From positions 199,186-263,185 of the forward strand of contig NZ_CH672432.1 of NCBI RefSeq assembly GCF_000153025.1: DNA of 64,000 nt, written 5' to 3'. The stretch is from Marinomonas sp. MED121 (GTDB taxonomy: Bacteria; Pseudomonadota; Gammaproteobacteria; Pseudomonadales; Marinomonadaceae). This document shows, one piece after another, positions 46,552 to 57,328 of this stretch. How positions within the stretch are numbered: position 1 is the stretch's first letter; every line of letters begins with the position of its first letter. The notes under the pieces were generated by a model. The model ran no database searches. It was not told where the DNA came from and worked only from the letters and a program-made list of their open reading frames with translations. Both the position numbers and the translations under genes were made by a program.

Positions 46552-46923
46552 ATGAAGAATTGGATTAGTAAGTGGATTATTTTTGTAGCAGTTGGTCATA
46601 CTGCTGTTGCAATGATGCTTTATAGTGAAACATACAGAGTGATAATTCAAAGCGGGATGTTTAATGCTGTCAGCGCTGAAAAATCAGGCTTAGCTGTTTG
46701 GTTTTTATTTTTTGGTTTTCTTTTATTCACTCTCGCTATCCTAATAGCCGTAATTGAAAAAAATGATTCATTAGTAATACCTAAATCATTTGGAATTGCC
46801 TTGTTATTGTTAACAACTTTAGGTGTGCTTTTAATGCCTGCTTCAGGTTTTTGGTTAGTATTTCCTCCGGCAATTGCTGTTACATTAAAAAAACAAACCG
46901 GCCTTGATACAATCAAAACATAG
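46552..46923 (+). CDS. DUF6463-like membrane protein
   Basis: 123 residues with four hydrophobic segments: KWIIFVAVGHTAVAMML (with the conserved G-H-T), VWFLFFGFLLFTLAILIAVI, FGIALLLLTTLGVLLMP and ASGFWLVFPPAIAV. This layout is typical of DUF6463. Function unknown. Confidence 0.6.
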   Translation: MKNWISKWIIFVAVGHTAVAMMLYSETYRVIIQSGMFNAVSAEKSGLAVWFLFFGFLLFTLAILIAVIEKNDSLVIPKSFGIALLLLTTLGVLLMPASGFWLVFPPAIAVTLKKQTGLDTIKT

Positions 46924-48102
46924 TAGAACTGTTATAGGGTTACTGAATATCCATGATTATATGGCTATCTAATCTTTCAAGAAAACTCTTATAAAGATAC
47001 ACCTTGAAGTCAATTTATATACTAAGGTAAAATTAGCTTTATCTAATATTAGAACTATAAACTGCTAGAAAAATTATTATCATTACATCCAGTTTGCCTG
47101 ATCACTTGTCGCTAGATGCACTAAGACTAATGTCTGCTATTGTATCATAGAAGGTATTAGCTTAGCAGAAAAGTAGCTTTACTTGTCCACAATTAAAACA
47201 TAACGAAAGTACTATTAGATATTGATAAACAGCCAATAAATAATCTGAATATCACTATTCAGGCTTTCGTTTAAATGGGTAGAGTTATAGTTTTAAAATC
47301 TATGTTATTGTTGCCCCCCTCCCCTAAGAACTGTACATGCGAGTTTCCCTGCATATAGCTCAAGCCTTTATTAGCCAATATATTTGGCCGGTAACTAATA
47401 AGTCGTACTAATTTATAATATCACAATAAAACTAGTTAATAATCGAAACTATATTGGCAACAACTCCAGTTATATACTCGAAAATAAACAACAAAATTAC
47501 ACAACAAATAGCCATAAATCCCCAAAACTTCATAATAAACTTCTGAAATTTGATATGGACTTTCTGACTGTGTTGGAAAGACATAATCTCTTCATTTCAC
47601 TTAGTAGTTAAAACTGGAAATTGATAGGTTTTCAATCCAGTAGCGACTGGAGAATAAGAGTTAGAATGCACTAAATCATTCTCAAAAGCGAACTCGAAAG
47701 CAAACATATCAATATTTGAGCCATTAACTAATTTCTTAAGATTCTTATCATTAAAATAGATTAATATCTCATGCAATCTTTTCGAATCAAACATGAGCTA
47801 CCCACTATAAACTTTAAAAACAATAGTTTTTTACTATAAAAACACGATTATAGTTTTAAATCCCCCCCTACAGACCTAATAGCCAATTACTATTAATATT
47901 CTATGACAATTTGGGAGCAAGAACACAGTTATCCATTTTGTCCCTTGCGCCTTTGTAACGCTTTACAACATGATTGATATTCAACTCTTTTTTCTTCGTC
48001 ATAAGCTGATTGCAGCATGGGTAAGGGCCATGCTGTCGCTTGGATAACCTATAAGCATCACCTACTCCCACACATAACTGACGGAACAAGCACTTATCAC
48101 AA
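46924..48102. other. Long non-coding stretch with group II intron remains
   Basis: About 1.2 kb without a recognised gene. The middle (47275-47410) contains the 3' end of a group II intron. Two short minus-strand frames (47597-47794 and 47901-48089) are open but unrecognised. A strong stem (CAGCATGG/CCATGCTG) lies at about 48016-48036. Confidence 0.55.
47275..47410 (-). mobile_element. Group II intron 3' end (domains IV end, V and VI) without its reverse transcriptase
   Basis: On the minus strand, 47361 down to 47328 is exactly 34 bases and fits domain V: it begins GAGC, containing the AGC catalytic triad, ends GTTC, and has a GAAA tetraloop; one A-C mismatch lies in the lower stem. Before it is a small hairpin (GCCAA/TTGGC) like the domain IV base; after it is a domain VI-like stem with CATAG/CTATA, ending CTCTACCCAT at 47275. 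The intron-encoded protein is absent, so this is a truncated or degenerate copy. Confidence 0.6.
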
Positions 48103-48136
48103 AAAAAGGCCCCGCAACTAATTGCGAGGCCTTTCT
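48103..48136 (-). terminator. groEL terminator
   Basis: On the minus strand, AAAGGCCTCGCAA pairs with TTGCGGGGCCTTT (one mismatch), loop TTAG, followed by a run of seven T. It lies about 25 bases past the groEL stop. Confidence 0.9.
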
Positions 48137-48160
48137 CAGATAGCTAACTGGGAGGATGAA

Positions 48161-49816
<1,656 letters not shown>

Positions 49817-49860
49817 CTAAAATTCGTTTATTTTTTTATTGACGTAAAGGGCTTAAAAAA

Positions 49861-50148
49861 TTAGCCGATAATGCCGTAGATTTCTTCTTCTTTCATGATC
49901 AAAAGCTCTTCACCATCTAGCTTGATGGTTTGACCTGAGTACTGACCAAATACAACTGTTTCACCAACGCTAACAGCCAATGCAGCAACTTCACCATTTG
50001 CCTGAATACGGCCAGTACCCACTGCAACAATTTCACCTTGTGTTGGTTTTTCAGTTGCAGAACCTGGTAATACGATACCTGACGCTGTTGTTGTTTCTTC
50101 TTCTTTACGGCGGACAACAACACGATCGTGTAACGGACGAATATTCAT
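49861..50148 (-). CDS. groES: Co-chaperonin GroES
   Basis: The lid of the GroEL cage. 95 residues with [45 protein letters not shown] (family start and mobile loop) and the C-terminal [17 protein letters not shown] end. Upstream is a sigma-32-like promoter. Confidence 0.98.
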   Translation of the reverse strand: MNIRPLHDRVVVRRKEEETTTASGIVLPGSATEKPTQGEIVAVGTGRIQANGEVAALAVSVGETVVFGQYSGQTIKLDGEELLIMKEEEIYGIIG

Positions 50149-50239
50149 TGATCTTTATCTCCAATATTAAATCAAATCAATACCAAGTAACCTTGGCTTG
50201 TTTAACCTGCCTAGAGACAGGAATTTTTCACTATTGTGT

Positions 50240-50268
50240 TAATGAGGCTGGCGATATACTTTTCAACC
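50240..50268 (-). promoter_or_regulatory. Sigma-32 (heat-shock) promoter of groESL
   Basis: On the minus strand GGTTGAAA (50268-50261) and CCTCATTA (50247-50240) are separated by 13 bases, close to the CTTGAAA-N13-CCCCATNT heat-shock consensus. It is about 95 bases before the groES start. No CIRCE repeat was seen. Confidence 0.7.
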
Positions 50269-50280
50269 CCTTTTTTTAAA

Positions 50281-50748
50281 TTATTTTTTATCTAATAGGT
50301 CTTTGTCTTCACTAGTAAATTCACCCTCGAAGGTTTCACCCTCTTGATTAAAAGCCGAACCGTTACGGTTCCATGCTGCATGCATATTGACACGACTACT
50401 AATAAATTTAACCAAAAATATGGCTGCAATACTTTTCCTGAACATGGGTAATAAAAGCAAGCCACCGATCGCATCTGAGACAAAACCTGGTACTAATAAA
50501 CAAACGCCAGCAAAACCTAGCATCAAACCTTCCAACATTTCATTTGCAGGCAAGGCACCTTGTCTGATTTTATTTTGTGCTCTAAGCATGGTTTGAGCAC
50601 CTTGTTTTCTGATAAGGTTAACCCCAAGAATTGCGGTCAAGAAAACCAAAGCAATTGTGGTTAGGGTACCAATTTGACTTCCCACCTCAATCAGCAACAT
50701 CATCTCAATGATGGGAAACAAGATAAAAACAATCAGAGCAATTCGCAT
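50281..50748 (-). CDS. fxsA: FxsA family cytoplasmic membrane protein
   Basis: 155 residues. The family core is LFPIIEMMLLIEVGSQIGTL and TIALVFLTAILGVNLIRKQGAQTM, followed by the second hydrophobic region LMLGFAGVCLLVPGFVSDAIGGLLL. In E. coli FxsA eases exclusion of phage T7 when overproduced. fxsA next to groES is the common gammaproteobacterial arrangement. Confidence 0.9.
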   Translation of the reverse strand: MRIALIVFILFPIIEMMLLIEVGSQIGTLTTIALVFLTAILGVNLIRKQGAQTMLRAQNKIRQGALPANEMLEGLMLGFAGVCLLVPGFVSDAIGGLLLLPMFRKSIAAIFLVKFISSRVNMHAAWNRNGSAFNQEGETFEGEFTSEDKDLLDKK

Positions 50749-50794
50749 ATATACCTTCTTTTAAATAATCTTTAGTTCTATGTAGGGTCTAACC

Positions 50795-51097
50795 ATGAGT
50801 AATCAAGCTATGGAGCAGTTTAAATTGGTTCTTTTCACCCAATTGCACCATATACCAAAAGGAGAACTAATTACCTATGGTGGTCTAGCAAAACGATCTG
50901 GGCAAGCTAATTATGCAAGACAAGTGGGAAGAATCTTAAAGATGCTACCCAAAGATACCGAGCTTCCTTGGTTTAGAGTGGTTAAATCTAATTATGAAAT
51001 TGCATTTGAGCAAGATTCTGACGCCTATATCCGCCAAAAAACCTTACTTGAAGCAGAAGGTTGGTTGATAAAAGGTCAAAAAATTAAAAAAGCCTAA
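50795..51097 (+). CDS. Alkyltransferase-like protein (ATL, MGMT fold)
   Basis: A 100-residue protein with the DNA-binding domain of O6-alkylguanine methyltransferases but no active cysteine. HHIPKGELITYGGLAKRSGQANYARQVGRILKMLP is the helix-turn-helix and arginine-finger region. Where MGMT has PCHRV and ATL proteins usually PWHRV, it reads PWFRV, so the histidine is also changed. ATL proteins flag alkylated guanine for nucleotide excision repair. Confidence 0.88.
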   Translation: MSNQAMEQFKLVLFTQLHHIPKGELITYGGLAKRSGQANYARQVGRILKMLPKDTELPWFRVVKSNYEIAFEQDSDAYIRQKTLLEAEGWLIKGQKIKKA

Positions 51098-51187
51098 CCT
51101 AACCAAGCTATTTTCTGATAAACCCTGATCGATAGCGCCCTAATTAAGTCCTAATATAAAAACCCTGGCATAAAAATTAAAAATCTA

Positions 51188-51227
51188 GGTATAAAAAAAC
51201 GCCCCAGTTGGGGCGTTTTTTTATACC
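51188..51227. terminator. Bidirectional terminator between the ATL gene and yajQ
   Basis: An 18-base perfect palindrome ending in ACGCCCC/GGGGCGT, loop AGTT, with A and T runs on the two sides. Confidence 0.93.
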
Positions 51228-51238
51228 TTTAGAAATAT

Positions 51239-51721
51239 CTAGTCCCTAAAGTTAGTAAACTGCACAGGCACTTCTAAATCGGCCCCTTTTAGTAAGGCCA
51301 TAACCTGTTGCAGATCATCACGTTTTTTACCTGTTACACGCAATTGCTCACCTTGGATTTGAGCTTGAACTTTAATCTTTGCGTCTTTGATCATTTTAAC
51401 CATTTTTTTGGCTGCAGGGGCATCTATGCCCTCTTTAACCGTAATTGGCTGAGAGACACGCATATTGCCTAATGTCGCATCACCTCTTTCAAGGGTTTTA
51501 AGGTCAATGCCACGCTTAACCATTTTTTGGAAAAGCATCTCAAACATTTGTTGAAGCTGTGGTTCAAATTGCGCTTCCATTACAATGGATTTGTCTTTGA
51601 CAACAAATTTCGCATCAACCCCTTTAAAGTCATAACGTGTGCCAAGTTCACGGTTAGCTTGGTCAACGGCATTTGACACTTCGTGCCAATCCAACTCATT
51701 TACTACATCAAAAGAAGGCAT
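51239..51721 (-). CDS. yajQ: YajQ family cyclic-di-GMP-binding protein
   Basis: 160 residues, MPSFDVVNELDWHEVSNAVDQANRELGTRYDFKG at the start and QAQIQGEQLRVTGKKRDDLQQVM in the second half, both diagnostic. Relatives bind c-di-GMP and act on transcription or nucleotide biology. Confidence 0.94.
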   Translation of the reverse strand: MPSFDVVNELDWHEVSNAVDQANRELGTRYDFKGVDAKFVVKDKSIVMEAQFEPQLQQMFEMLFQKMVKRGIDLKTLERGDATLGNMRVSQPITVKEGIDAPAAKKMVKMIKDAKIKVQAQIQGEQLRVTGKKRDDLQQVMALLKGADLEVPVQFTNFRD

Positions 51722-51812
51722 TTTTCACTCCTGTCATTTTAAATCTTATTAATTGCGGCGATAATACCAGTAAAGTATTTAAAATACAGTGATTTATATA
51801 GGATTATTAGGA

Positions 51813-52778
51813 TTGACGACTAGCCCAACAAATAACAAAGAGAGCTGGCTTATTATCGGTGCTGGTGCCATAGGTTTACTTTGGTATGCTAAATTGACTG
51901 ATCTTAAGCTCAATGTGTGCCTTTTACACAGACGCCCAACGCCTTTAAAACATCTCACTGTTGAAGAAGATAATCAGGCAGCAAAAGGTTACCCGCTTTG
52001 TGAGCTTGCTCAATATCAAGAGGCTGATAGCAATAACAATGTTAAAAAGCAATTTGATCACATTGTGTTTTGCACAAAATCCTTTGATTTAATCAATGCT
52101 TATCAAACCCATAAACACAGGTTTAGTGACACGGCTAACCTCATTACCCTATGCAATGGCATGGGAGCGCAACAAAGCCTTAATCGCATAAAACACGCAA
52201 GCCAATCCTTGTTTGTTGGCACAACCAGTGAAGGCGCATTAAAGCTGACTGATAATAAAATTAAAAAGACAGGCCCAGGACAAATCTATATCGGTAGTTT
52301 TGACTCATCACGTCTACCACCTGCCCCACTAGACCACTTCTTTGATAAAACGATAGCAGAGAAGCTATTAACAAAACTTGCCATTAACGCGGTAATTAAT
52401 CCTTTAACGGCCTGTTTAAAAGTCACTAATGGCACACTACTTAACCATGATTTAGCAAACCTCTATCAGGCATGTCGCGATGAAGTCACTCACTATTTTG
52501 CAACGTATGACTTTGATGAAAAAGCCTTAGCGTTGAACATAGATCTTGTCGCAAAAAATACCGCCAACAATCGCTCTTCAATGCTGCAAGATGTGACGGG
52601 GAATAAACAAACCGAAATTGATTATATTTCTGGTTACCTTATTAGAGATGCTGCAAAAAAAGCAATCAAGCTGCCAATCCAAACACTTTTAATGGATCTG
52701 ATCATTAAAAATGCCGATGCCAGTACCAGCCAAACAGCACTGTTAAATTTGCTCACTAACCTTAACCAGAACAATTAG
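51813..52778 (+). CDS. panE: 2-dehydropantoate 2-reductase-like protein (PanE/ApbA family)
   Basis: An NADPH-dependent ketopantoate reductase of CoA synthesis. WLIIGAGAIGLLWYAKL is the Rossmann motif. HIVFCTKSFDLINAY (Lys region), LCNGMGAQQSL and KLAINAVINPLTACLKVTNG (catalytic Lys and Asn) are present. The TTG at 51813 has AGGA ten bases upstream and gives 321 residues; a GTG at 51789 is also open. Confidence 0.85.
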   Translation: MTTSPTNNKESWLIIGAGAIGLLWYAKLTDLKLNVCLLHRRPTPLKHLTVEEDNQAAKGYPLCELAQYQEADSNNNVKKQFDHIVFCTKSFDLINAYQTHKHRFSDTANLITLCNGMGAQQSLNRIKHASQSLFVGTTSEGALKLTDNKIKKTGPGQIYIGSFDSSRLPPAPLDHFFDKTIAEKLLTKLAINAVINPLTACLKVTNGTLLNHDLANLYQACRDEVTHYFATYDFDEKALALNIDLVAKNTANNRSSMLQDVTGNKQTEIDYISGYLIRDAAKKAIKLPIQTLLMDLIIKNADASTSQTALLNLLTNLNQNN

Positions 52779-52992
52779 ATACTTTTTGTGTTGGCGATAA
52801 TTTAATAGATCACGATATGAATCATTTGTTTTAATATTCATATAATGAAACAATTAGACCGAAAGTTGCGCTTATTTCATTGATATATCGCACAGGTAAA
52901 TTTAGAGTAATCGAATGGTTTTTTAAGCCTTTTAACAGCGCTTTAAGCCATAAATTACCCAACATAATGAATAAAAACAGGTTGAAAATACT

Positions 52993-54234
52993 ATGGCTGA
53001 CGTAAAAATTGGGTGGCGTGATCGCATTTTAATGAACATTAGTTTAGAAACTAAATTCTTACTTCCAACAGTATGTGCTCTGCTATTAACCTTGTTCCAA
53101 CTCTATCAACACCATGCTTTATATACCGTGCTTGAAGAAAACCAAATTTCGTATGATGGGCTTTCTAGCATCAGCCTGGTACTGATCTCTGGAGCAAGCC
53201 TAGTCTTTATCTTTTTATTGGCTATCTCGATTGCTCAAAATATTATGCCATTGCTCAAACACATTATTCGTGTGATGCAATTAATTGAGGCCGGTGACCT
53301 TAAACAACGCATTGGTTTTTCAGGTAGTGATGCGTTTGGCCTCATTGGCGCCGCAGTGGATAGCACGATAACCAAATTAGTTAAGCTGATTGAATCTGTT
53401 TCCATTGCATCCAAACAAGTAACCAATCAAACCATGGAAATTGACCGCTTATCAAACTCCTCCCAGAAGCACCTAGCAGGTCAACACGAAGAATTAGTTC
53501 GTTGTAGTGACGCCGTTTTAGAATCGACACAAAAAGCGAACAATGCAGCACAGTACTCTGAAAAAGCGGATGAAGTTGCCCAAGACCTTAATGCCAATAT
53601 GCAACAAGTGAATAGTCAATCAAGCGAACTGATTAGCCTTATGTCATCCCTTAGTATTGAGATGGAAAGCTCCTCTAAAGCCAGTAATGAATTAAGAGCC
53701 ACCTCCCACGAAGTCAAATCAGTTTTAGATGTTATTAATGGTATTTCTGAGCAAACTAATTTACTTGCTTTAAATGCCGCCATTGAAGCGGCACGTGCAG
53801 GCGAAGCGGGGCGTGGCTTTGCAGTCGTCGCTGATGAGGTTCGCGGTTTATCCGTAAGAACACAAGAAGCAACTGTTGAAATTCAAAGCATGATAGACAA
53901 CCTTGAAAAAACGTCAGTAAAACTCGTTGAGAAGGTAGAAAACGGTGCCAAAGAAGTCAATCATATTTCTGACAACGTTAATAACTCAAAAGACAAACTC
54001 ACTCAAATGACGTCCTTAATTCAAGATCTTGCAGAGCTGAATAGTGATAGCGCCCACTCTGCCCTTGCCCAGCGAGAGTCATCAGACAGAATGTATGAAG
54101 ACATTAAACAGATTCAAGATAAATCAGAATCTTGCCTACAAAATATGAATGACATAATTCAATCAAAGGCGGTATTAGTGGATACGGCGAGTAATCTTGA
54201 GCTGGCACTTGATGAGTATAATCACAAAAGCTAG
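52993..54234 (+). CDS. Methyl-accepting chemotaxis protein without a periplasmic sensor domain
   Basis: 413 residues. Two membrane segments (about 17-35 and 57-82) enclose only about 20 periplasmic residues. A HAMP domain follows (about 85-135) and then the signalling domain with the hairpin tip [32 protein letters not shown]. No PAS, Cache or four-helix sensor is visible, so it may sense through the membrane or work as a signal integrator. Confidence 0.9.
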   Translation: MADVKIGWRDRILMNISLETKFLLPTVCALLLTLFQLYQHHALYTVLEENQISYDGLSSISLVLISGASLVFIFLLAISIAQNIMPLLKHIIRVMQLIEAGDLKQRIGFSGSDAFGLIGAAVDSTITKLVKLIESVSIASKQVTNQTMEIDRLSNSSQKHLAGQHEELVRCSDAVLESTQKANNAAQYSEKADEVAQDLNANMQQVNSQSSELISLMSSLSIEMESSSKASNELRATSHEVKSVLDVINGISEQTNLLALNAAIEAARAGEAGRGFAVVADEVRGLSVRTQEATVEIQSMIDNLEKTSVKLVEKVENGAKEVNHISDNVNNSKDKLTQMTSLIQDLAELNSDSAHSALAQRESSDRMYEDIKQIQDKSESCLQNMNDIIQSKAVLVDTASNLELALDEYNHKS

Positions 54235-54266
54235 TTGAAAACCTATTTCAGGACGGAACACTGCTA

Positions 54267-54304
54267 ATAAAAAAGGCTATGTCATCACAACATAGCCTTT
54301 TTTA
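54267..54304. terminator. Bidirectional terminator between the chemoreceptor gene and cvfB
   Basis: AAAAAAGGCTATG pairs with CATAGCCTTTTTT around a 9-base loop; A and T tracts suit both convergent genes. Confidence 0.92.
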
Positions 54305-54320
54305 TTTGTTTAAAACGGTG

Positions 54321-55154
54321 TTAAAGCTTAGTTACCTTTTCTTTAGTCAGTGATATTTTCTTATCCTTATAAAGTGCACCTAATGCCTTTTTAAAAGTCG
54401 CTTTACTAACCTTAAACACAGCATAAATCGCTTCAGGGCTGCTTTTATCGGTAATGGGCATCTCACCATTGTGATCATCTAGGTATTGAAGAATGTCACC
54501 TAAAATGCCCGTCACCTTCTTATAGCCAACTTCTTGTAGGCTGATATCAATTTTACCATCGTCTCGAACACGCTTGATAAAAGCTGTTACCTTCTCACCT
54601 TTACGCAATTGACGAAAAGCGTCTTCAAAAAATAACACGCCCCAAAAACGGTTATCAATAACACATTTGAAGCCAATGTTTGTTTTATCGCCAATAATCG
54701 CCTGAACCTTTTCACCCGCTCGATAAGGAGGTTCTTCACGATTAAGTAAGGCATCCACTCGAGTCGTACCAACCAAACGATTAGTATTCTGATCTAGATA
54801 GATAAACATAAGGTGAGTTTCACCCTCTTCTATCGTGTTTTTTTGCTGGCTAAAAGGTACCAATAAATCTTTTGGCAAGCCCCAGTCAAAAAAGGCACCC
54901 ACTCGATTATTAGCAACACAAGTTAATGCGGCAAATTCGCCCACCTGTGCTTTAGGCTCTAATGTTGTAGCAATAAGCTCGTCTTCAGAATCAAGGTAAA
55001 TAAATACCTCAAGTTCATCACCTACTTTCGTGCCAGCAGGTACATAACGCTTTGGCAGTAAAACATCACCAAATTGGTGTGCATCTAAATACATACCAAA
55101 ATCTTTTTCTCTTATTACGGTCAATCTTTGTTGACGACCAATTGTTGCAGCCAT
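54321..55154 (-). CDS. cvfB: CvfB family S1-domain RNA-binding protein
   Basis: 277 residues with tandem S1-like domains (RQQRLTVIREKDFGMYLDA, GEFAALTCVANNRVGAFFDWGLPKDLLVPF, GEKVTAFIKRVRDDGKIDISLQ) and a C-terminal winged helix (PITDKSSPEAIYAVFKVSKATFKKALGALYKDKKI). CvfB/YitL proteins affect virulence or translation in other bacteria; the role here is not known. Confidence 0.9.
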   Translation of the reverse strand: MAATIGRQQRLTVIREKDFGMYLDAHQFGDVLLPKRYVPAGTKVGDELEVFIYLDSEDELIATTLEPKAQVGEFAALTCVANNRVGAFFDWGLPKDLLVPFSQQKNTIEEGETHLMFIYLDQNTNRLVGTTRVDALLNREEPPYRAGEKVQAIIGDKTNIGFKCVIDNRFWGVLFFEDAFRQLRKGEKVTAFIKRVRDDGKIDISLQEVGYKKVTGILGDILQYLDDHNGEMPITDKSSPEAIYAVFKVSKATFKKALGALYKDKKISLTKEKVTKL

Positions 55155-55195
55155 GAATACTCCGGCAATAATGTTATTAAATAGAATTCTGCAAG

Positions 55196-55759
55196 TTATT
55201 CTTGGTGCTCAATATTGATGCAGGATTGTAAAATTTTCTCGACTTTCGCCAGACCCATGTCTTCCATTAATTGAATATTGTCATCAGGGATAGTGCTGGT
55301 ATCGCCATAAAACGCGATGGCCTTTTCAACACTGTCCTCACGTAACAAATGAATCATAGGGTAAGGCGATCGATTGGTGTAATTAGACACATCATCTTGT
55401 TCCACCCCGTCAAAGCAATAGTCTGGGTGGAAGCTTGCCACTTGGTACACACCTTCACACCCTTGTTCAAACATAAGGTCTTCAAGCATAGCGACAAGGT
55501 CTAAATAACTATGAAAATCACTAAACATAGTGGGAAACACAACAAGACTGGTTTCTGTCTCTGGATTGTCATCTAGCCATGCGATCTCTGTCATTAACTC
55601 TTCAAGGGCGACATTGACTTTTTTAGAACGCACAATGGACAGTCTAATAGACTCCCTTTCCATTTCTCTTTTCGCAAAGGGACACACATTAAGCGCCACG
55701 ATAAAAGATTTCACCCATTCTAGTGTTTGCTTAGATACCAACTCATCAGAGTGTTGCAT
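55196..55759 (-). CDS. DUF1415 family protein
   Basis: 187 residues. WVKSFIVALNVCPFAKRE (near the start), YQVASFHPDYCFDG and NRSPYPMIHLLREDSVEKAI are the diagnostic motifs of DUF1415. The conserved cysteine and histidine suggest a metal or redox site, but no function is known. Confidence 0.88.
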   Translation of the reverse strand: MQHSDELVSKQTLEWVKSFIVALNVCPFAKREMERESIRLSIVRSKKVNVALEELMTEIAWLDDNPETETSLVVFPTMFSDFHSYLDLVAMLEDLMFEQGCEGVYQVASFHPDYCFDGVEQDDVSNYTNRSPYPMIHLLREDSVEKAIAFYGDTSTIPDDNIQLMEDMGLAKVEKILQSCINIEHQE

Positions 55760-55968
55760 TTCATTACCTCGATTAATTATGAGGGCATTTTAGTGGATTT
55801 AACCCACAAGGGTCTAACATTCTTTCGAGTAAAATTCGGGTTTTATAAAATTAACCCTCTCTGAGCTGGCATTTGCCTCTCATTTACTTCAGACATGCTG
55901 ATTTAGCGAAAGAAACAGGGTATTATCCGCAGCCATATTTACACAGTTAACCAGTATAGAGACCGTTA

Positions 55969-57270
55969 ATGTCCTTTTCAGAATTAGAATTAGATCCAAC
56001 CATTGAACAAGCCATTATTCAACTTGGCTTTAAAGAGCCGACAGAAATCCAAACCCAAGGAATTCCTGTGCTAATGGATGGGGAAGATTTACTAGCAAGC
56101 GCACCAACAGGCACAGGTAAAACCCTGTCTTTTTGCGCACCTGCAGTACAACATATTCTGGATAGAGACGAGGCTTCCACTAACGCACCTAAAGCCCTCA
56201 TTTTGGCACCAACACGTGAGTTAGCGCGTCAAATTTTTAATCTTGTCAAAGAGTTATTAATCCATACCCGCATCCAGCCACAGCTGATTGTTGGGGGAAC
56301 GCCTTATGGTATGCAACAGCAACAACTGAGTGAAGATTGTGACATTTTAGTCGCAACCCCTGGACGTTTAAAAGAGTTAGACGATAAGCAATGGCTAGAT
56401 TTATCCGATGTCAGCTACTTTGTCATTGATGAAGCCGATCGCATGTTAGACATGGGGTTTGCTGATACCATCACAGCCTTAGTGAAAGAGCTACCAAAAG
56501 AGCGTCAAACTGCCATGTTATCTGCAACCTTGGATGGCGATAAACTAGGTCAGTTAGCCGATAAAATTTTTAAACAAACTCCTGAAGCTATTCAGATTAA
56601 TGATTCAACCCGCACTATCCCTTCTCAAATCAAACAAATCGCTTATCGCGTTGATGATGACGCCCATAAAGAAGCCATTGTTAAGCACCTGTTAAAACAA
56701 GAAGGCGTTCAACAAGCACTGCTTTTTGTTTCAAATCGCGACCATGTGGATGTTTGGGTGAATAAAATCCGCGCATTACACATCATGTGCAGTGGTTTAC
56801 ATGGTGTGATGAAACAAGGCGATCGTAGCGAGCATATGAAACAAATGCAAAAAGGCCGCTTACAAGTCTTAGTTGCAACGGATGTCGCGGCTCGAGGAAT
56901 AGATCTACCAGAAATCAATACTGTGATTAACCTGCGTTTACCTCAAAAATCTGATTCTTATGTTCACCGTGCTGGCCGTGCCTCTCGTGATGGCAATGAA
57001 GGCACCTGCATCTCTCTTATCGACAGCACAGATCTTGCCATGATGGAGAAGATTCAACGTTATATGCAATCTCCTATCAAGTTTGGTCGCATTGAGGGCC
57101 TAGAAGCTAAAACCAAAGTACGCTCTCCCGCGACTAAGAGTAAAAAGAAAAAAGCCCCTAAATTAGATAAAAAAGCGCTCAAAGCAGCGGCTACAGCAGA
57201 AGAAAAAAAGCAGCGTAAGATTCAGCGCAAGATCAACCTTCAAAAAATGAAGAAAGCCCTAAAAGATTAA
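55969..57270 (+). CDS. srmB: DEAD-box RNA helicase, SrmB-like
   Basis: 433 residues with all core motifs: Q motif (FKEPTEIQTQGIP), Walker A SAPTGTGKT, PTRELA, TPGRL, DEAD, SAT, then in the second domain LLFVSNRD, VATDVAARGIDLP and HRAGRASRDG. The C-terminal tail is lysine-rich (KKKKAPKLDKKALKAA...). Size and tail fit SrmB-like helicases of ribosome assembly; RhlE is an alternative. Confidence 0.88.
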   Translation: MSFSELELDPTIEQAIIQLGFKEPTEIQTQGIPVLMDGEDLLASAPTGTGKTLSFCAPAVQHILDRDEASTNAPKALILAPTRELARQIFNLVKELLIHTRIQPQLIVGGTPYGMQQQQLSEDCDILVATPGRLKELDDKQWLDLSDVSYFVIDEADRMLDMGFADTITALVKELPKERQTAMLSATLDGDKLGQLADKIFKQTPEAIQINDSTRTIPSQIKQIAYRVDDDAHKEAIVKHLLKQEGVQQALLFVSNRDHVDVWVNKIRALHIMCSGLHGVMKQGDRSEHMKQMQKGRLQVLVATDVAARGIDLPEINTVINLRLPQKSDSYVHRAGRASRDGNEGTCISLIDSTDLAMMEKIQRYMQSPIKFGRIEGLEAKTKVRSPATKSKKKKAPKLDKKALKAAATAEEKKQRKIQRKINLQKMKKALKD

Positions 57271-57328
57271 TGTTTAAAGATGTTAAGGGGGAGTAGTTTC
57301 TTCTCCTTAACTCGGTAGAATCATAGTC

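Noticed and set aside
47597-47794. 65-codon minus-strand frame in the intron region
   Set aside because: No family, a weak ribosome site, and it lies where the intron reverse transcriptase would be but does not resemble one.
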